DNA from: Angiostrongylus vasorum
Taxonomy: Eukaryota > Nematoda > Chromadorea > Rhabditida > Metastrongylidae
Length of the DNA: 64,000 nt
Assembly: GCA_018806985.1 (NCBI GenBank)
Contig: JADANN010000335.1
Location: 62,001-126,000 of the forward strand
Direction: 5' to 3'
A program made the position numbers and the translations under genes. Numbering within the stretch: the first letter of the stretch is position 1; every line of letters begins with the position of its first letter. The notes under the pieces were generated by a model. That model made no database searches. It worked only from the letters and a program-made list of their open reading frames with translations, and had not been told where the DNA came from. This document shows positions 1 to 11,977 of the stretch, piece after piece.

Positions 1-3000
1 TTGCGGACTTTATTTCGATCAACAGTACCTGGATTACTTCCTCTTGGCCTGTAAGAAACACCAAAATATCACCAGGTATTTCGTTTTTATGAATATCCAG
101 CACCGTGTCAACCGTTGCTTTGATGTAATTGGGTACAGATCTAAAAAGTGTAGCAACAGTAATGAATCTCAAGGCAAAAGAAAATATTAGTAACAGTTAA
201 TCAATATAATTGCAACAAGAAATTTACAAACGTTTTTGTATAGTAGATTGCAACTGGATGTGTCCGTCCTTCGACTGACATTATACAAGAAGTGTCAAGA
301 TCGTTTTGACTGCTTTCATTTAGTTCAAAGAAGTCACGGAATAGCTGAAAACGAAAGGTCAGATGACCAGTGCCGAACCTAGGAAATTGTCAGCTGGAGA
401 ATCGACTTCAATTTAACCGTGTTTTATCGGCATTTTGAGAAGCGTTTCCAGTTTCTAGCAGCGCTAATACGAGAAAAAAAGTCTCAAACTTTAATTGAAG
501 CCTTAGTGGGTCATATGCACAGCTCGCAATAATATAACTTTCAGTTGCCAATTCTATGGCATAAAAGTTGAATAGAATATACCTCAGCATCCAATGTAGC
601 CGATGAGACAACTATGCGAAGATCAGGACGTACTATCAGTACTTTTCGAAGCAGGCCTAACAGGATGTCAGAGTTGCAAGTTCTCTCATGAGCTTCATCA
701 ATCATTATCACACTTCAACCATAAAATCTTATCAATAATAAGGTCACAATAATTGCACACTTCTAGAACTCACCTGTACTTTGAAAGCAGTGGATCTGTT
801 AACAACTCCCGCAAAAGTATTCCATCGGTCATATACTGAAGAAACATTAAGGATGGAAAAGAAGAATACACATATGAGCGTAGTAGCAGTGATATGCAAT
901 TATTTGAGTACATTACACACTGCAAATGAAAAAAAGAAAAAGCGCTACTCCTTGTCAACGGTCTCGCAATGTTGTTTAAGTTGTACCCGCACTATATTAA
1001 ATCACACATTTTGTAAGTATCCTTCTTGTCTTCATTTTTTCATAATACTTCATAAATTACAGTATCGTTCCAACGGTTTTACCGCCTCATCTTGGCTGGG
1101 AGGTGTTTCTGGATGCCGGGCTGCGATATACAGCGGGGAAGTTGAGGAGTCCGGCGTTTGCATTACGGAAGTCCAGCTAGAAGTAAACCAATATCAGGAT
1201 CCATCATCGTTCTGATACAAAACTAGTCGCATGGTGGCAAATCTCATGCTGATCCACAAGGGCGGCGAGTGTGCCTGTGGTGGTGACGTCCTGGAATAGA
1301 CTTCGCCTAGGCTGACCTCGCGACACCAGGGAACCACAATGGCTTGACTAGCAAAATTCCGAAGAAATGGAAATTTTTCTGAGACCCGCACAATCAGTCA
1401 AGATGGGTCATCCAAGTATTCAAGTAAGTAAATTACACTATGTGAGTTGAATCTGGTTTATCCATGCAGATCCGATTGTCAGATGTGAATCAATGTCAGT
1501 GTGTCACCACTCACCAAAAGTTTTCTTCATTACTTTTTTACATATAAAAACTGTTCGGATTCTAGGCACACATCCAGTACTCAGTGTGTAACTCGCCTTT
1601 GATAAGTTAAAGTAAAAGGTAAGGGTTAGGTGCAAATGTAGTATTATTAGCAAAAGACCATCACTTTCTTAAATATAAACTCAAATACAAGTAGTTTTCA
1701 CATGCGAACACCGTATTTAAGGCAGCCCACCTTAATCTTCGTTTGGTCGTCAGTTACGTCGTCGAAGCGTACAGTATAACCCACATCTTGTCCCAGAATC
1801 GTACCTTTTTCCTCAGCAACACGTGATGCCAACTGTGACAACAACTGCTGACATTTCGATTGGAATCCTACTTACTCATTACTCATCCTCATTAATACTA
1901 ATAAGCATCTTCATCTTTATTTATCTCCTTCGTCGCCTACAGTTCTGTTGAATATAAAAACAATAACGAAAGTGCCAGACTTGACTACAAACTACAGATT
2001 CAAACAAAATGAAACAATCCAACCTACCGTAACAACAGCAACTCTTCGTGGTTGAGTTATTCCGATCATTCTACCGTCATTCGTCCATCCAGCTTCTAGC
2101 AGATACTGTGCAATCTTAAGGGAAATACTATAATTGTCACAATATTGCTGAGATATTTGCAAAACTCCGGACCGCAGGTGTCTCCGGTAGGGAAGGATAA
2201 TATAATAGTCTTTTTTATAAAACCAAACACTCTGAAAAGTAACTCCAACGAAGCTGAGATATTTGCAAAACTCTGGACCGCAGGTGCCTATGGTGGGAAA
2301 CGAACGCGCTATTGTCCTTTCCGGGGAGTAACGCGTTCAGCACCAAACCATGCGGGTCCTTCGTTTCGCCTGTCTCTCAGCTAGTTCTATCGAAAGGTTA
2401 AAATTGTGATTATAACAATAGCCTCAGCTTAAATGGGTTCAATGCCGATTTGGGCTCCCCAGATCAATTCCGTTGACGGGTGATTGCTGATGGCAAAAGA
2501 TTGATAGAACTAGCTGAGAGACAGGCGAAACGAAGGACCCGCGTGGTATGGTGGTGAACGCGTTACTCCCCGGGAAAGGACAATAGCGCGTTCGTTCCCC
2601 ACCATAGGCACCTGCGGTCCAGAGTTTTGCAAATATCTCAGCTTCGTTGGAGTTATATTTCGCAATATACCCTGCCATCAAAAAAAGTAGGCAGTAAGCA
2701 AAAAGGTTAAAACTCTGGAAAGTATTACGCAAATAATCTTAAAGTCAGACCTGTGTACTTTTCCCACAACCGGTCTCACCTACGATGATGATTGTGCGAT
2801 ATTTCTCGCATAAGTAGAGGATATGATCTCTATTCTGCAAGGATTCAGAAACAAATGCACTTCACTACATTTCTGGAGAAAAACCATGATCAAGCACTAG
2901 TAAACTTACTTCTTACTACTTTTTTGCTTACCTTATAAATTGGTAAACGAGCTCTTTGCTGTTTAATGTTGAGTGAGGCGTACGGGTTGTTGTAAACTGT

Positions 3001-3087
3001 GAGCATATCCTGAGGATCTGTCGATCCAGACGGCTCGGACAAACGATCCTCGAAAATCAAGGGACCAGAGCGCACTTTGTCTGGTGT
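1..3087 (-). CDS. DHX35-like DEAH-box RNA helicase (5' part, runs off left edge)
   Basis: This encodes an ATP-dependent RNA helicase of the DEAH/DHX35 type, a nuclear family linked to the spliceosome. Exons, in transcript order: about 3087-2932, 2834-2751, 2114-2028, 1832-1731, 835-774, 712-583, 344-232 and 140-1 (open at the edge). All joins are phase-consistent. Visible motifs: Walker A/motif [10 protein letters not shown] (exon 2), Ia TQPRRVA (exon 3), motif II DEAH preceded by VIMI (exon 6), motif III SAT at the end of exon 6, and the FLTGQEE-type block in exon 7. The order and spacing match animal DHX35. The first exon has no in-frame ATG after its upstream stop, so the start codon probably lies in an exon further upstream that I could not find. 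The 636 bp intron 2115-2750 holds a fold-back repeat, and the intron 836-1730 holds a family C element. Several acceptors end in AAG rather than CAG. The 3' half of the gene is outside the window. Confidence 0.9.
1068..1432 (+). repeat. Family C element, copy 1
   Basis: This is a full-length copy of the 0.35-0.4 kb family C repeat inside a helicase intron. It starts at CAACGGTTTTACCGCCTCAT and ends at the AAGT-rich tail. The landmarks shared with other copies are the 5' hairpin, the ACCAGGACGG-type centre, GTGGCAAATCTC and ACCACAATGGCT. It is copied in both orientations and has no long ORF of its own. Confidence 0.8.
2143..2192 (+). repeat. Family B fragment
   Basis: A short extra copy of the fold-back element's arm (GCTGAGATATTTGCAAAACT, then a GGACCGCAGGTG block) lies just before the palindrome at 2241-2654. 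It suggests a tandem or repeated insertion. Confidence 0.7.
2241..2654. repeat. Family B fold-back element (large palindrome)
   Basis: The arms at 2241-2388 and 2504-2654 are near-identical reverse complements. Both contain the TTTGCAAAACTCTGGACCGC and GGACAATAGCGCG blocks. They flank a spacer at about 2389-2503 with the AATGCCGATTTGGGCTCC block, which also occurs at 33.1, 44.3 and 63.4 kb. No transposase is present, so this looks like a non-autonomous fold-back or MITE-like element. It lies in the helicase intron 2115-2750. Confidence 0.8.
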
Positions 3088-3178
3088 ATCATCTTAAATA
3101 TGATTAGTATAACACATTTAATATGGGAAAAAAAAACTACTGAAACACTTAGATTAGTTGAAATACCACAAGACTTTG

Positions 3179-3462
3179 GCGCGTGTAGCGCAGTGGTTGG
3201 AGGCTCTCTGCAATACACATGGCATCGATTCCCGCCCCTAAGGCTCACCATTCCTTCCATCCCTCCAGGATCGGCAAACTGGTACCAGACCTGTCTGGGA
3301 ACATAGCTGCACTGGCTCGGTACATCGGTAGGCCACCGCGAGTGATTGTAAAGGCCAGATGTGCATTCAGTCACCTTCAACGTTGCTTGATGAAGTCCAA
3401 TGCATGGCGCATTCCTCAGGGATTGATCAACGCCGAGAGTTTTATCCTTTATCTTTTAATAA
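3179..3462 (+). repeat. tRNA-derived SINE (family A), full length
   Basis: A good full-length copy of the commonest repeat here. The head reads GCGTGTAGCGCAGTGGTTGG, which fits a pol III A box; about 40 bp on, a degenerate B box (CATCGATTCCC) follows. Then comes an unrelated body (ACCGCGAGT; GGGATTGATCAACGCCGAGA), and a tail of ATCCTTTAT-type units. The head does not fold as a complete tRNA, so it is a SINE and not a tRNA gene. It lies between the divergent helicase and arx-4 genes. Confidence 0.85.
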
Positions 3463-3496
3463 ATTCGATCTATTCAACAATATAGAGCTTCCAAAT

Positions 3497-3631
3497 CGGT
3501 AGGCCACCGCGAGTCATTTTAAATGGCAGATATGCATTTAACCACGTCCACGATGCTTAACGAGATCGAGTGCATGGGGCATCCCTTAGGGATTGATCAA
3601 CCTCGAAAGCTCTATCCTTTATCCTTTTATC
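3497..3631 (+). repeat. SINE family A, 5'-truncated copy
   Basis: This copy begins in the GGTAGGCCACCGCGAGTCAT body of the SINE and runs to the ATCCTTTATCCTTTTATC tail. The tRNA-like head is missing, as expected after incomplete reverse transcription. Confidence 0.8.
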
Positions 3632-4064
3632 ACAAGACTTGGAAAGGCACGAAACGTTCTCAACAATAGTTCGAAGTAGGCTATCACACAACGCCTCTCT
3701 TAATTTCAAAGAAACTGTAGATTCTTCTGATATCTTCAACAAAAAAAAACGCATAACCAATCGCTGCAGACCAATTGATGCCACTTTAGCTATCTCCATA
3801 AGAAACTCTAATACGCAGTCTATGAAGTCAACATTTCGTAATTGGAAACAATACGCAATATCTTTACTGACCTGGACGCATAAATTTGAACCGATTCCTT
3901 GGATCGGCATGTTGCTCACGATGTCCGTGACCAGGATGATATTCCGGCATCCTAAATCCAAATTCCCATGGTAAATTTTACCTTAGAGACCTTAGATAAA
4001 CCGATAAACTTGACATTAGAAGTACGAAATACATGCGTTGGATCCATAAAACTAGTAAAGTCTT

Positions 4065-4333
4065 AAAAGGATAAAGCTCTCGGCGTTGGTCAATCCCTGA
4101 GGGATGTGCCATGCATTCGACTAGACCGACCATCGTTCGAAGCGATTGAATGCATATGAGGTATTTACAATGACTCGCGGTGGCCTACTGATGTATCGAG
4201 CCAGTCCTGCTATCCTGATAGACAAGTCTGTTACCCACCAACTCGCCGACCCCGAGGGGATAAAAGGCTTTGTGAGGACCGATCCCAGGTGTATGGAGAG
4301 CGCCTGCGATTACTGCGCTACATGCGCCCTTGT
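4065..4333 (-). repeat. SINE family A copy
   Basis: Inverted copy from the AAAGGATAAAGCTCTCGGCG tail to the head, where the complement of GGGCGCATGTAGCGCAGT is visible. It lies directly against the family C copy that follows. Confidence 0.8.
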
Positions 4334-4334
4334 C

Positions 4335-4712
4335 ACTCACTTACTTGGATACTTGGAAAGCCCGTCTTCACTGGTTGTGTGGGCCCATCTAAAATTTCCA
4401 TTTTTTCGGAGTTTTGTTGGTTTAGCCATTGGGGTTCTCCGGATTCCCGGGATCAGCCTGACCAAAGTCTGCCCCAGGTCGTAACCACCAGAGGCAGTTG
4501 CCGCCCTTGTGGATTAGAGGGAGATTTGCCACCATGCGACTAATTTCATGCCAAGACGGTGGTGGATCTTGGTATTGGTTTACTCCTAGCTACGCTTCCT
4601 GATGGAAACGCGGGCCTCCTCAGTCTGGTAGGTCCCTGTTGGGGGAGGGATGAATCCCCCCCGCTGTATATCGCAGCCCAACACTCAGGAACACCTACCT
4701 CTCGGCCGCGAT
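4335..4712 (-). repeat. Family C element, copy 2
   Basis: Starts at TTACTTGGATACTTGG and ends near the ACACTCAGGAACACCTAC block; the last bases of the 5' hairpin are altered. It is adjacent to the SINE at 4065-4333. Confidence 0.75.
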
Positions 4713-5017
4713 TTGAACACTGCCCTTGTTATGGATTATTATTATAAAATACTTGTGGACGTAGCAGCAATAAATACCAAATTATAGAAAAAACCATGCG
4801 TAAAAACAGGAACTCCGAATTTCGAATAGGAAATTTAGGCGTAAACTTCTAAACCATCGCAATAATGCGGAAAAACGTAGACCGTACTTCTTACTATGTT
4901 CATGTAGTAAAACTGCTTCCGCTCCAACTTCTGTTAAGGTTTCCTAATGATTTTCAGTGTTGTCCTTTGCCATTTTCAATGTTTACATGTTTTCGAACGG
5001 TTAGGCATTTCAGCGAG

Positions 5018-8000
5018 ATGATTCTGCTCGAGCAGAATAATCGAATCATCATCGATTTATTGGACTTGAAGTTCACCAATGCGAAAGAAGGGGTGAGTGC
5101 CATCGACATGGAAGAATGTTGAATGCTATTGAGCAGATCGATTGCGCATATCACTAAGTGATCAATAGAAATGGCGACTTCCTTGGTGTTTGTGCGAGCG
5201 ATCGAATCGATGATCAGCCAGATTACATCTGATAGATGGAGGTCTCCCATCTTTAAGTAAAAATGCAGATTTTCAGCAAGAAGCTGGAATTCGTCGATGC
5301 CCAGTTCGCTGACTTTGACGGTGTGCTCTATCATGCTTCGAATCCAGACGGTGACAAGACAAAAATACGAGTGCGACTTTTTTCTAATTCTGTTTCTTTT
5401 AACTTCTCTTTTTTATCCTTTCAATATTACACGACTATTTCTCAGTGCTATTTGACTCTAATACTTATTTACGAGGATACTTGGATGGCCCGTCTTCATT
5501 GATTGTGCGGGCAGCACCAAAATTCCCACTACTTTCTTTCTGGCGCAATCATCGTCTATGGTGGTGGTCTGCTTCGAACATGGTGACGTCCAGGAGACCC
5601 ATTCCGAACTCCTAAAATCGTTTCCATATGCGAATATAGATGGTTGGTGTTGGCCACCAATACTTCTGCTCATCATTTGGATGGTTTTCCAAGAGGAAGC
5701 TTGCATTCTTCTGAAGTCCATCCCATTTTTCTTTTTCGCCCATCTGTCACCTGTTCTTTTTTAATGTCGTCAACGGAGCTATGTTTCGCTACTGATGGAT
5801 ATTCTCTTGGATCACGAAGATTGGATGTCCGAAGATCTGATCTTTGCATTCCGGCTGGACGTTGTGAGTGCCGGTTAAATTTCAGACGTCGTTCACGCGC
5901 TGTGTGGGTGGTGCGCAGATTTCTTGACGTGGTTTAGGTGGCAGCGGCCCACATTCCTGCTGCATAACAAAGCGCCTGAACTGTCGAATCAGAAAGATGA
6001 GTTTTAGATCCTTTAGTCCTTCCTTTTGGGTCCTTTAGGTGCCTTTTTTTGGGAGACTCGAATGCGGCCTAGGCAGCTTTCCTTCTGTCTGATTCCTCCT
6101 TCATATTGTTCTCTCTGTTCACTGAACACCCGAGGTACACGTACGAGGTGGTCTCTGAAATCATAGAACCATCCATTTTGATTTGTTCGCCTTCGCATCG
6201 TCGGTTCTTCGTGAAATTGGTCTTTGTCTTATTTATGCGTAATGCAATCTTCTCTCCGGCTTCGTTGAGTTTATTGAGCATCGCTCTGCTTCACTAGTGT
6301 TCCTCGGAAAGATGACGATGTCATCAACGAAACGAAGATTTGGTAGGAATTTTCCATAATTGCGTACGCCCTTCTTGTCCCAATCAACCGACCTCGTTAT
6401 CCATTGCAATGCGGGAATAAACAGCTTTGACGACAATGTGTGGCCTTGTGGAATCTTTTTTCCTGGAGGTATGATGTGGGGTTGACTAAAAAGATGTATA
6501 TTTGTGTGCAGTTGGCGTATATAAGATGGGTCTTGTTATCCTTACCCTACGAGCAGTGATAGGATTGCATTCGTCTAGACACTGTTAAACGGCTTTTATA
6601 GTCGATAAAAGTTTGAACAAGGTTCAGATGGTAATTTCAACAACTTTCATGTCCCGTGACACGGTTTCTATGTGGTCCATGCTACAGAATCCCTTTCGAA
6701 ATCCTGCTTGCTCAACTAGTTGTGCCTCATCCGAAGTCTTCATTATTTGCAAAGAATAATCGTCGTAAACAACTTGTAGAATACATTCACCAACCATATT
6801 GGACGGTATTTAGGAAGATTTTTCGGTCATCTTTCTTGGCTAGAATGGCCGTGCGCGAGGTCCTTGAGTGGTCTGGGATTTTGTCCTTTCTGAAAATGAG
6901 ATTTCATGTGGGTTGCGGGAAGTACATGTAATTTGTGGCCAACAGATATTTTAAAAAAAAATCAGCGGTGATATCACTGGGTCCTGGAGTTTTGTCTGCC
7001 TTCATGCTTTCTCTCGCAGTTCGAAATTCAGAGGGTGAAGTCCCTGGCGGTTTTTCACCAACTGGGATTTCTAGGTCCAAGATGCGGATTATGGAACAGA
7101 AAAGATTGTTATAGTGCCTTTCCATCAACAATTCCACATCATGGCGGGATGTAGTGATACTCCCATTTTCGTTCATCAAAGTGGATAACGGAACACTAGT
7201 TGCAAGGATCGCGACGGTACTTTTTATGATTAGATCGTTTTTTAGCTCCTTCCAATGAGGTTTTCTGCCCGTACCGATGTAAATGCTCCTGCAAAAATCT
7301 TCTGCAGCTTACATTTATTATCAGCCTTGTTACGTATTTCCTACTCTTTTCGAGCAACGCCCTGTGGGTAATGGAGGTGCAATCTGAACTTCGTTCCTGA
7401 GGAACTGAGGCTACTTCGGCACAAGTTTTAAGTTGATCGACGTGCACCTTGCAATCTTCGGTCGACCCTTCCTTGTATGCCAGTTACATGAGGTGTCAAA
7501 GTGGCACTGTTGTTGAGAATATGATCGATCTTAGCGTGAGTCGTGCCCTTAGGGGATTCCTATATCCGTCACATACTTCCCCTATTCTCAAAAAATGGAT
7601 TGTTATGGAAGAGACGTGTAGCGGACAGCAGTCCTACAAAACGGTTCCATTCTGATTTCGTCCTCCTATTCTGAATTTCCCCATTGGCAGTGAAATGTCC
7701 AAGAACAAATCAGTAGAAGAACTCGTTGCGGATCACTTTCTCCTACTGGTTGTAGAACACGTCAAGTTCGCTCTCATCAGCTCTAAAAGTTAGTGGGTAG
7801 CAATTAATGTTACTGAACTTCATTTGACGCGAAAGTTGGAGACGAGTAGCTAAGCGCAGTGGTAGGATTTCGTACGAGATTACTAGAGGGGAGGGTGTAG
7901 GACAGCAACGCCTTCCACATTTTGTAACGGAAGTTACCCTCCATGAATAACAAAGGTTCACTCACCTAATTAGCATATGTCGATCCTTCTCACTTTCATC

Positions 8001-11000
8001 TCTTTTAGGGCGATCACACGGAATTTGATTCGATCGGCGGTATCAAGAAGAGCATAAAGGTCGGCGTCCGAAGACATTGTTTTAGCGGTATAGGCGCACA
8101 ACAAGAAGCAGTTTCCATAGCGTGCCGTCTGCTTGCTTGTTTTGTCCGTTTCCAATGAACTCCTGTGGAACTGAAATTTGGTCGCCTCTTACCGTTTGTC
8201 TCAGACGTCGTAGACGTGAGCGCCCAGTGTGTGGGATATTGAGGCAGGACATTTGCTGCTTTTTAGCCAGAGTGGTTCCTTGGAGTCCGGAATCGGCCTA
8301 GCCAAAGCGTTTCTCAGTTTGTCACCACCCTCAGCTTTCACCCCCCCCAGGACGGTGGTGATTCCTGGTATTGGTTTACTCCTGGCTTGGCTTCCGAATA
8401 GAATCGTAGAGCTACTTCTTCGTTTGGAAGACCATGCTGGGGACCAAACCCCCGCTCTACATCGCAGCCCAACACCCAAGAATATTTCTGCCGCAATGAG
8501 GCGGTAAATCTTTGGGAGGAATACTTTGTGTTTATTAACTACTTGATCGCTTATATCACTTGTAGTCCCGTTGGTCGTCGAGTGACTCGAGCGAGCGCCA
8601 GCAACTCTTCTATTTCTTCCTGTTGCGTGCACGAGTGGCCCACTGGGTTCTGCTCGTTCCAGAGATTCGTTGAGCATCACTTCTTTCATCCAAGATTTTC
8701 GTGAAGAACGCTGACCATGGTCTTCCTGCAGTACGTTCGAGATCCCGGGAAATCTAATCACTAACGGCACTTGTCTATCGGTTGTCCTGTTTAGGATGAC
8801 TGGAGTGAAAAGTCTCGAGACGACAAACCATAAGCAGATTGGGCGATAGTTGCTGACATCATGGAGGTCACCCTTTTTGAACGAAACCCCGGTCTTGCTG
8901 GTCTTCCACTGAGTAGGGGTTTTGCATTCAGACAGGTAACGTGTGAAGAGCCGAGCCAGTATGTTTACAAGGAATGACGGAAGGTTCTTCAGGTGTTCTG
9001 GTCTTATCCTGTCCGGACCTGGTGCTGCTCGATTTTTCACCGAGCATGTAGGATTTCGGAAGGAGAACCGGTCGTACAATATATCCTTCCTCCTTTATTT
9101 CATATGACGGAAGGTGGACGTGGCTATCGAACAGATCCGAGTAGTATTCATGAATAATTTCTCTCCATTGCCTTTCTGGACGCTGTAACTGTTCCGTCTG
9201 AGCGTCGAAGTGCAATCATCATGGCCTTCTAATTGGCGAAGTTTCGGTGGGCTTTGCGAATACTTTTCCCAGCCTCTGCAGCTTCGACTATTACTGCTGC
9301 TCTTCTCTCTTTAAAATCTTCCTTTATCACCTGTCTGCATTGTGACGTGAGTTGGCGGTTCTCTGTAGCTCGTGCGATTCCACAGGGGCGTATCACTTCG
9401 AGTGTTTCTGGAGACAGACGTCTCTTGATGACTTTCGAACTCCCAGCTTTCATAGTGTTAACGCGATGTTGAATGAGGCGATCGTATTCTTCGTCGATGT
9501 TATCGACAACGACATCTTCCCAACAGCCTACTAATGAATTGAATAAGTCCCAGTTTACGATTGTTCTGGGACTTCGGTTTTTGAATTTAGTGGCTTTTTC
9601 CTTTTTCTCCTTTTCGCGAGAAATAGAATTTTGCACGAAGGAGACGGTGGTCTGATCCCGTGTAGAATTTTGGGACAATAGCAACATCGGCTAGGCAAAA
9701 CCTTCGGTTTACCATGGTGTGGTCTGTTTCGTTATGCTACTCTCCATTGGGAGACTCCCACTTCCAGCGTTGAGGGTTCGGCTTCTGGAATTTTGACTTA
9801 ACATACTACTACATGACAACATTATGCGTCTTTTTTTTCTTCTTAATATAACTTTGAGGCAAATATTTACCATTAAGGAATGTTTCGAGAATAGTTGCTG
9901 TTTGGCCTCTCAGGTGTTCTGTAAAAGTTTGAATTTGAAGTTGTTTGAGGTTTTCTAACACACTACAGCATTAAGCGGGATATGTGTAATTCGTTATTAT
10001 GTTCTCCCATTCTCCTAATGCTTGGTTAAAAGATAAGGATAAAGCTCTCAGCGTTGATCCATTCCTGAGGGATGCACCATTCATCCGACTTCATTAGCCA
10101 TTGTTGGAAGTGATTGAATGCAAATCTCGCCTCTACAATGACTCGCGGTGGCCTATGGCCTACCGATGTATCGAGCCAGTGCTGCTATCCGCACAGACAA
10201 GTCCGGTACCAGTTTGCCGACCCGGAGGTATAGAAGCCTTGGTGAGCCTTAGGTGCTTGGATCGACCTTGTGTGTATAGCAGGGCAACTTTGACCACTGG
10301 GCCACGCGCACCACTTAGTTGGTGGTAGGTTCTTTTAAATGACCAAAGTAAATATTTTGCTCTGTATTCACGGTTATTAATGAGCGAAAACAGCCGCGTG
10401 GTGTGAATTTCTTGTACATCTTCAAGAATTGAAATCCCCTGTTTTGTAGTGCGAAGACATATGTTTGTTTTGTGTTCGTTTTTTTTTATTGATTTTGCAG
10501 CGTTTTGCAATCGTTCCGTGGTCAAGCTGTTACATTTTTAGTCATTCTTAGCTAAAAAAATAGTTTAAACATGTTTCAGTTGAGCATATCGTTGAAGTTT
10601 TTCAAGGAACTTCAGGAACATGGTGCTGATAATCTTCTTCGTCGCGAATACGATTCGTATCTGACCACGCCTGAGCCTGGATACAGTGTCTCACTAGTGT
10701 TCGATCTCACCAATCTACCTGCTGATCATAGTGAGCTCATTCAAAAAGCATCTGCATTAAAGAGGAACTGCTTTGCCTCCGTATTCGAGAAGTACTTCGA
10801 ATTTCAAGAAGCAGGACAAGAAGGTCAGCAAAGGGCTGTGATTAACTACAGGGAAGACGAGACAATGTTGGTAATTACCTAATTTTTCTCCAGTTTCCTT
10901 TTGTCATCGTAACCGCCTAAGGTTCTGGTCAGTATTCAAGTATTTGATTTTCTATTGGATAGAATTTAAAACGATTATTGTGCTTACAGGTATATTGAAG

Positions 11001-11818
11001 CAAAAGCTGACCGTGTTACCGTCATATTTAGTACAATTTTCAAAGATCCTGATGACGTCATTATCGGGAAGGTGTTTTTACAGGTGGTTCCAACTAGTAA
11101 TTGGAAAAATTTTGGCCTGCCAAGTGGTAATTTGTTAAAATGTCTTCCAAAAATGTTGATAGTAGTGTAATTAAGTGAACTTGCAATTTTAAAGTGATGG
11201 AATTTATAGCAACAGAGGAACAAGTTTTGGCATTAATAGTACAGTTATCTTTGTCATGGTAATCTCTGTACGGGAAGAACCATGTCATTTCCAACTCTTA
11301 CAAAGTTTCAGGAATTTCGTGAAGGGCGAAAAGCAAGTCAAACAGCTCCAGCTGTAATATACTCCCTCGGTGAACCTCCACTTGAATTACGAGATCAACC
11401 AAACGCAAAAGTCGGCGATAATGTGGGCTATATCACCTTTGGTATGTGAAAAGAAGCTGGTACATTACGTTCTAAAGTTTGCATGGTTAGATCACTGAAA
11501 TCTGTTTTAGTATTGTTTCCTCGACATACGAACAAGAAAGCCCGCGAGAACACGATAGATTTGATCCACACGTTCCGTGACTATCTCCATTATCACATCA
11601 AATGCTCGAAAGTTGGTGTAGTTTCTTCACTTTTATGTAAAAACATTGTATGCTGCCTATTACCTGTTGTTTCCTCCGAAGCCAGATGAACAAGGTGCTT
11701 ACTTTTCGAGATTATTTAGGTGTATATGCATTCAAGAATGCGTTCAAAGACTAACGACTTCTTGAAGGTCCTCAATCGCGCTCGGCCGGAAGTAAAGTTG
11801 GAAAAGAAAAACTTTCAG
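5018..11818 (+). CDS. arx-4: Arp2/3 complex subunit 2 (ARPC2, p34)
   Basis: ARPC2 is one of the two core scaffold subunits of the Arp2/3 complex, which nucleates branched actin filaments in the cytoplasm. Exons: 5018-5092, 5269-5370, 10580-10866, 10990-11083, 11312-11441, 11511-11611 and 11720-11818. Together they give 296 codons with every phase matching, against about 300 residues usual for the family. Diagnostic stretches are [11 protein letters not shown] (start), [62 protein letters not shown] and [17 protein letters not shown]. The acceptor of exon 2 could also be 12 bases later. The last few residues and the stop are unresolved: a candidate terminal exon begins at 12662, but its phase does not fit the end of exon 7. 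Intron 2 is 5.2 kb and contains two RTE copies. The gene converges on ced-9. Confidence 0.93.
5470..5532 (-). repeat. Family C fragment, copy 3
   Basis: Only the GGATACTTGGATGGCCCGTC end of family C is recognisable here. It abuts the 3' end of the RTE copy at 5525-8160. Confidence 0.55.
5525..8160 (-). mobile_element. RTE-type LINE (subfamily 2), nearly full length, decayed
   Basis: The minus strand holds a broken RTE polyprotein. Read from 8160 downward it shows an endonuclease start ([19 protein letters not shown]), NCY and [10 protein letters not shown] blocks at 7.75-7.96 kb, a linker, then the reverse transcriptase N-terminus near 7180 ([32 protein letters not shown]). The catalytic block near 6325 reads [11 protein letters not shown], a VDD variant of FADD. 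The C-terminal region near 5950 reads [11 protein letters not shown]. Many stops and frameshifts make it inactive. It sits antisense within intron 2 of arx-4. Confidence 0.85.
8259..8519 (-). repeat. Family C element, copy 4 (partial)
   Basis: Contains GGACGGTGGTGATTCCTGGT and the terminal GAGGCGGTAAATC block. The ACTTGGATGG end is missing. It lies between the two RTE copies of the arx-4 intron. Confidence 0.7.
8545..9800 (-). mobile_element. RTE-type LINE (subfamily 1), 5'-truncated and internally deleted
   Basis: Read from 9800 down, this covers the end of the endonuclease region, a linker ([29 protein letters not shown]) and the first part of the reverse transcriptase ([27 protein letters not shown]). 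It then jumps near 8780 straight to the element's 3' terminal region and ends at the GTGATATAAG-type tail at 8545. Compared with the copy at 52.9-56.0 kb, the catalytic middle of the RT is gone, so it cannot be autonomous. Confidence 0.85.
10032..10318 (-). repeat. SINE family A copy
   Basis: Inverted copy with the AAGGATAAAGCTCTCAGCG tail end on the left and a decayed head (GGGCCACGCGCACC on the plus strand) on the right. It lies in intron 2 of arx-4, just before exon 3. Confidence 0.8.
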
Positions 11819-11977
11819 GTAAGTATTCAAAAATGTAATGAACCATCGTGAATCCCTGCATTATTGCTTAAAACACACTACAATGAAGCGAGTCCAATGC
11901 TTACATAAAATATATACTTCGAACGAAAAACTGAAAGGTCTTTCATGTTTGGAATACAATTGTATTTTATGATTTAA

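Noticed and set aside
781..1215. 144-codon plus ORF
   Set aside because: Overlaps a helicase exon antisense and runs into a family C repeat; no coding character of its own.
3557..3974. Overlapping plus and minus ORFs of 111 and 134 codons
   Set aside because: Mutually antisense, partly in SINE sequence, no family features.
8201..9079. 292-codon minus ORF
   Set aside because: Its first part is the decayed RTE reverse transcriptase; the remainder reads through a deletion junction and a family C repeat. Not a separate gene.
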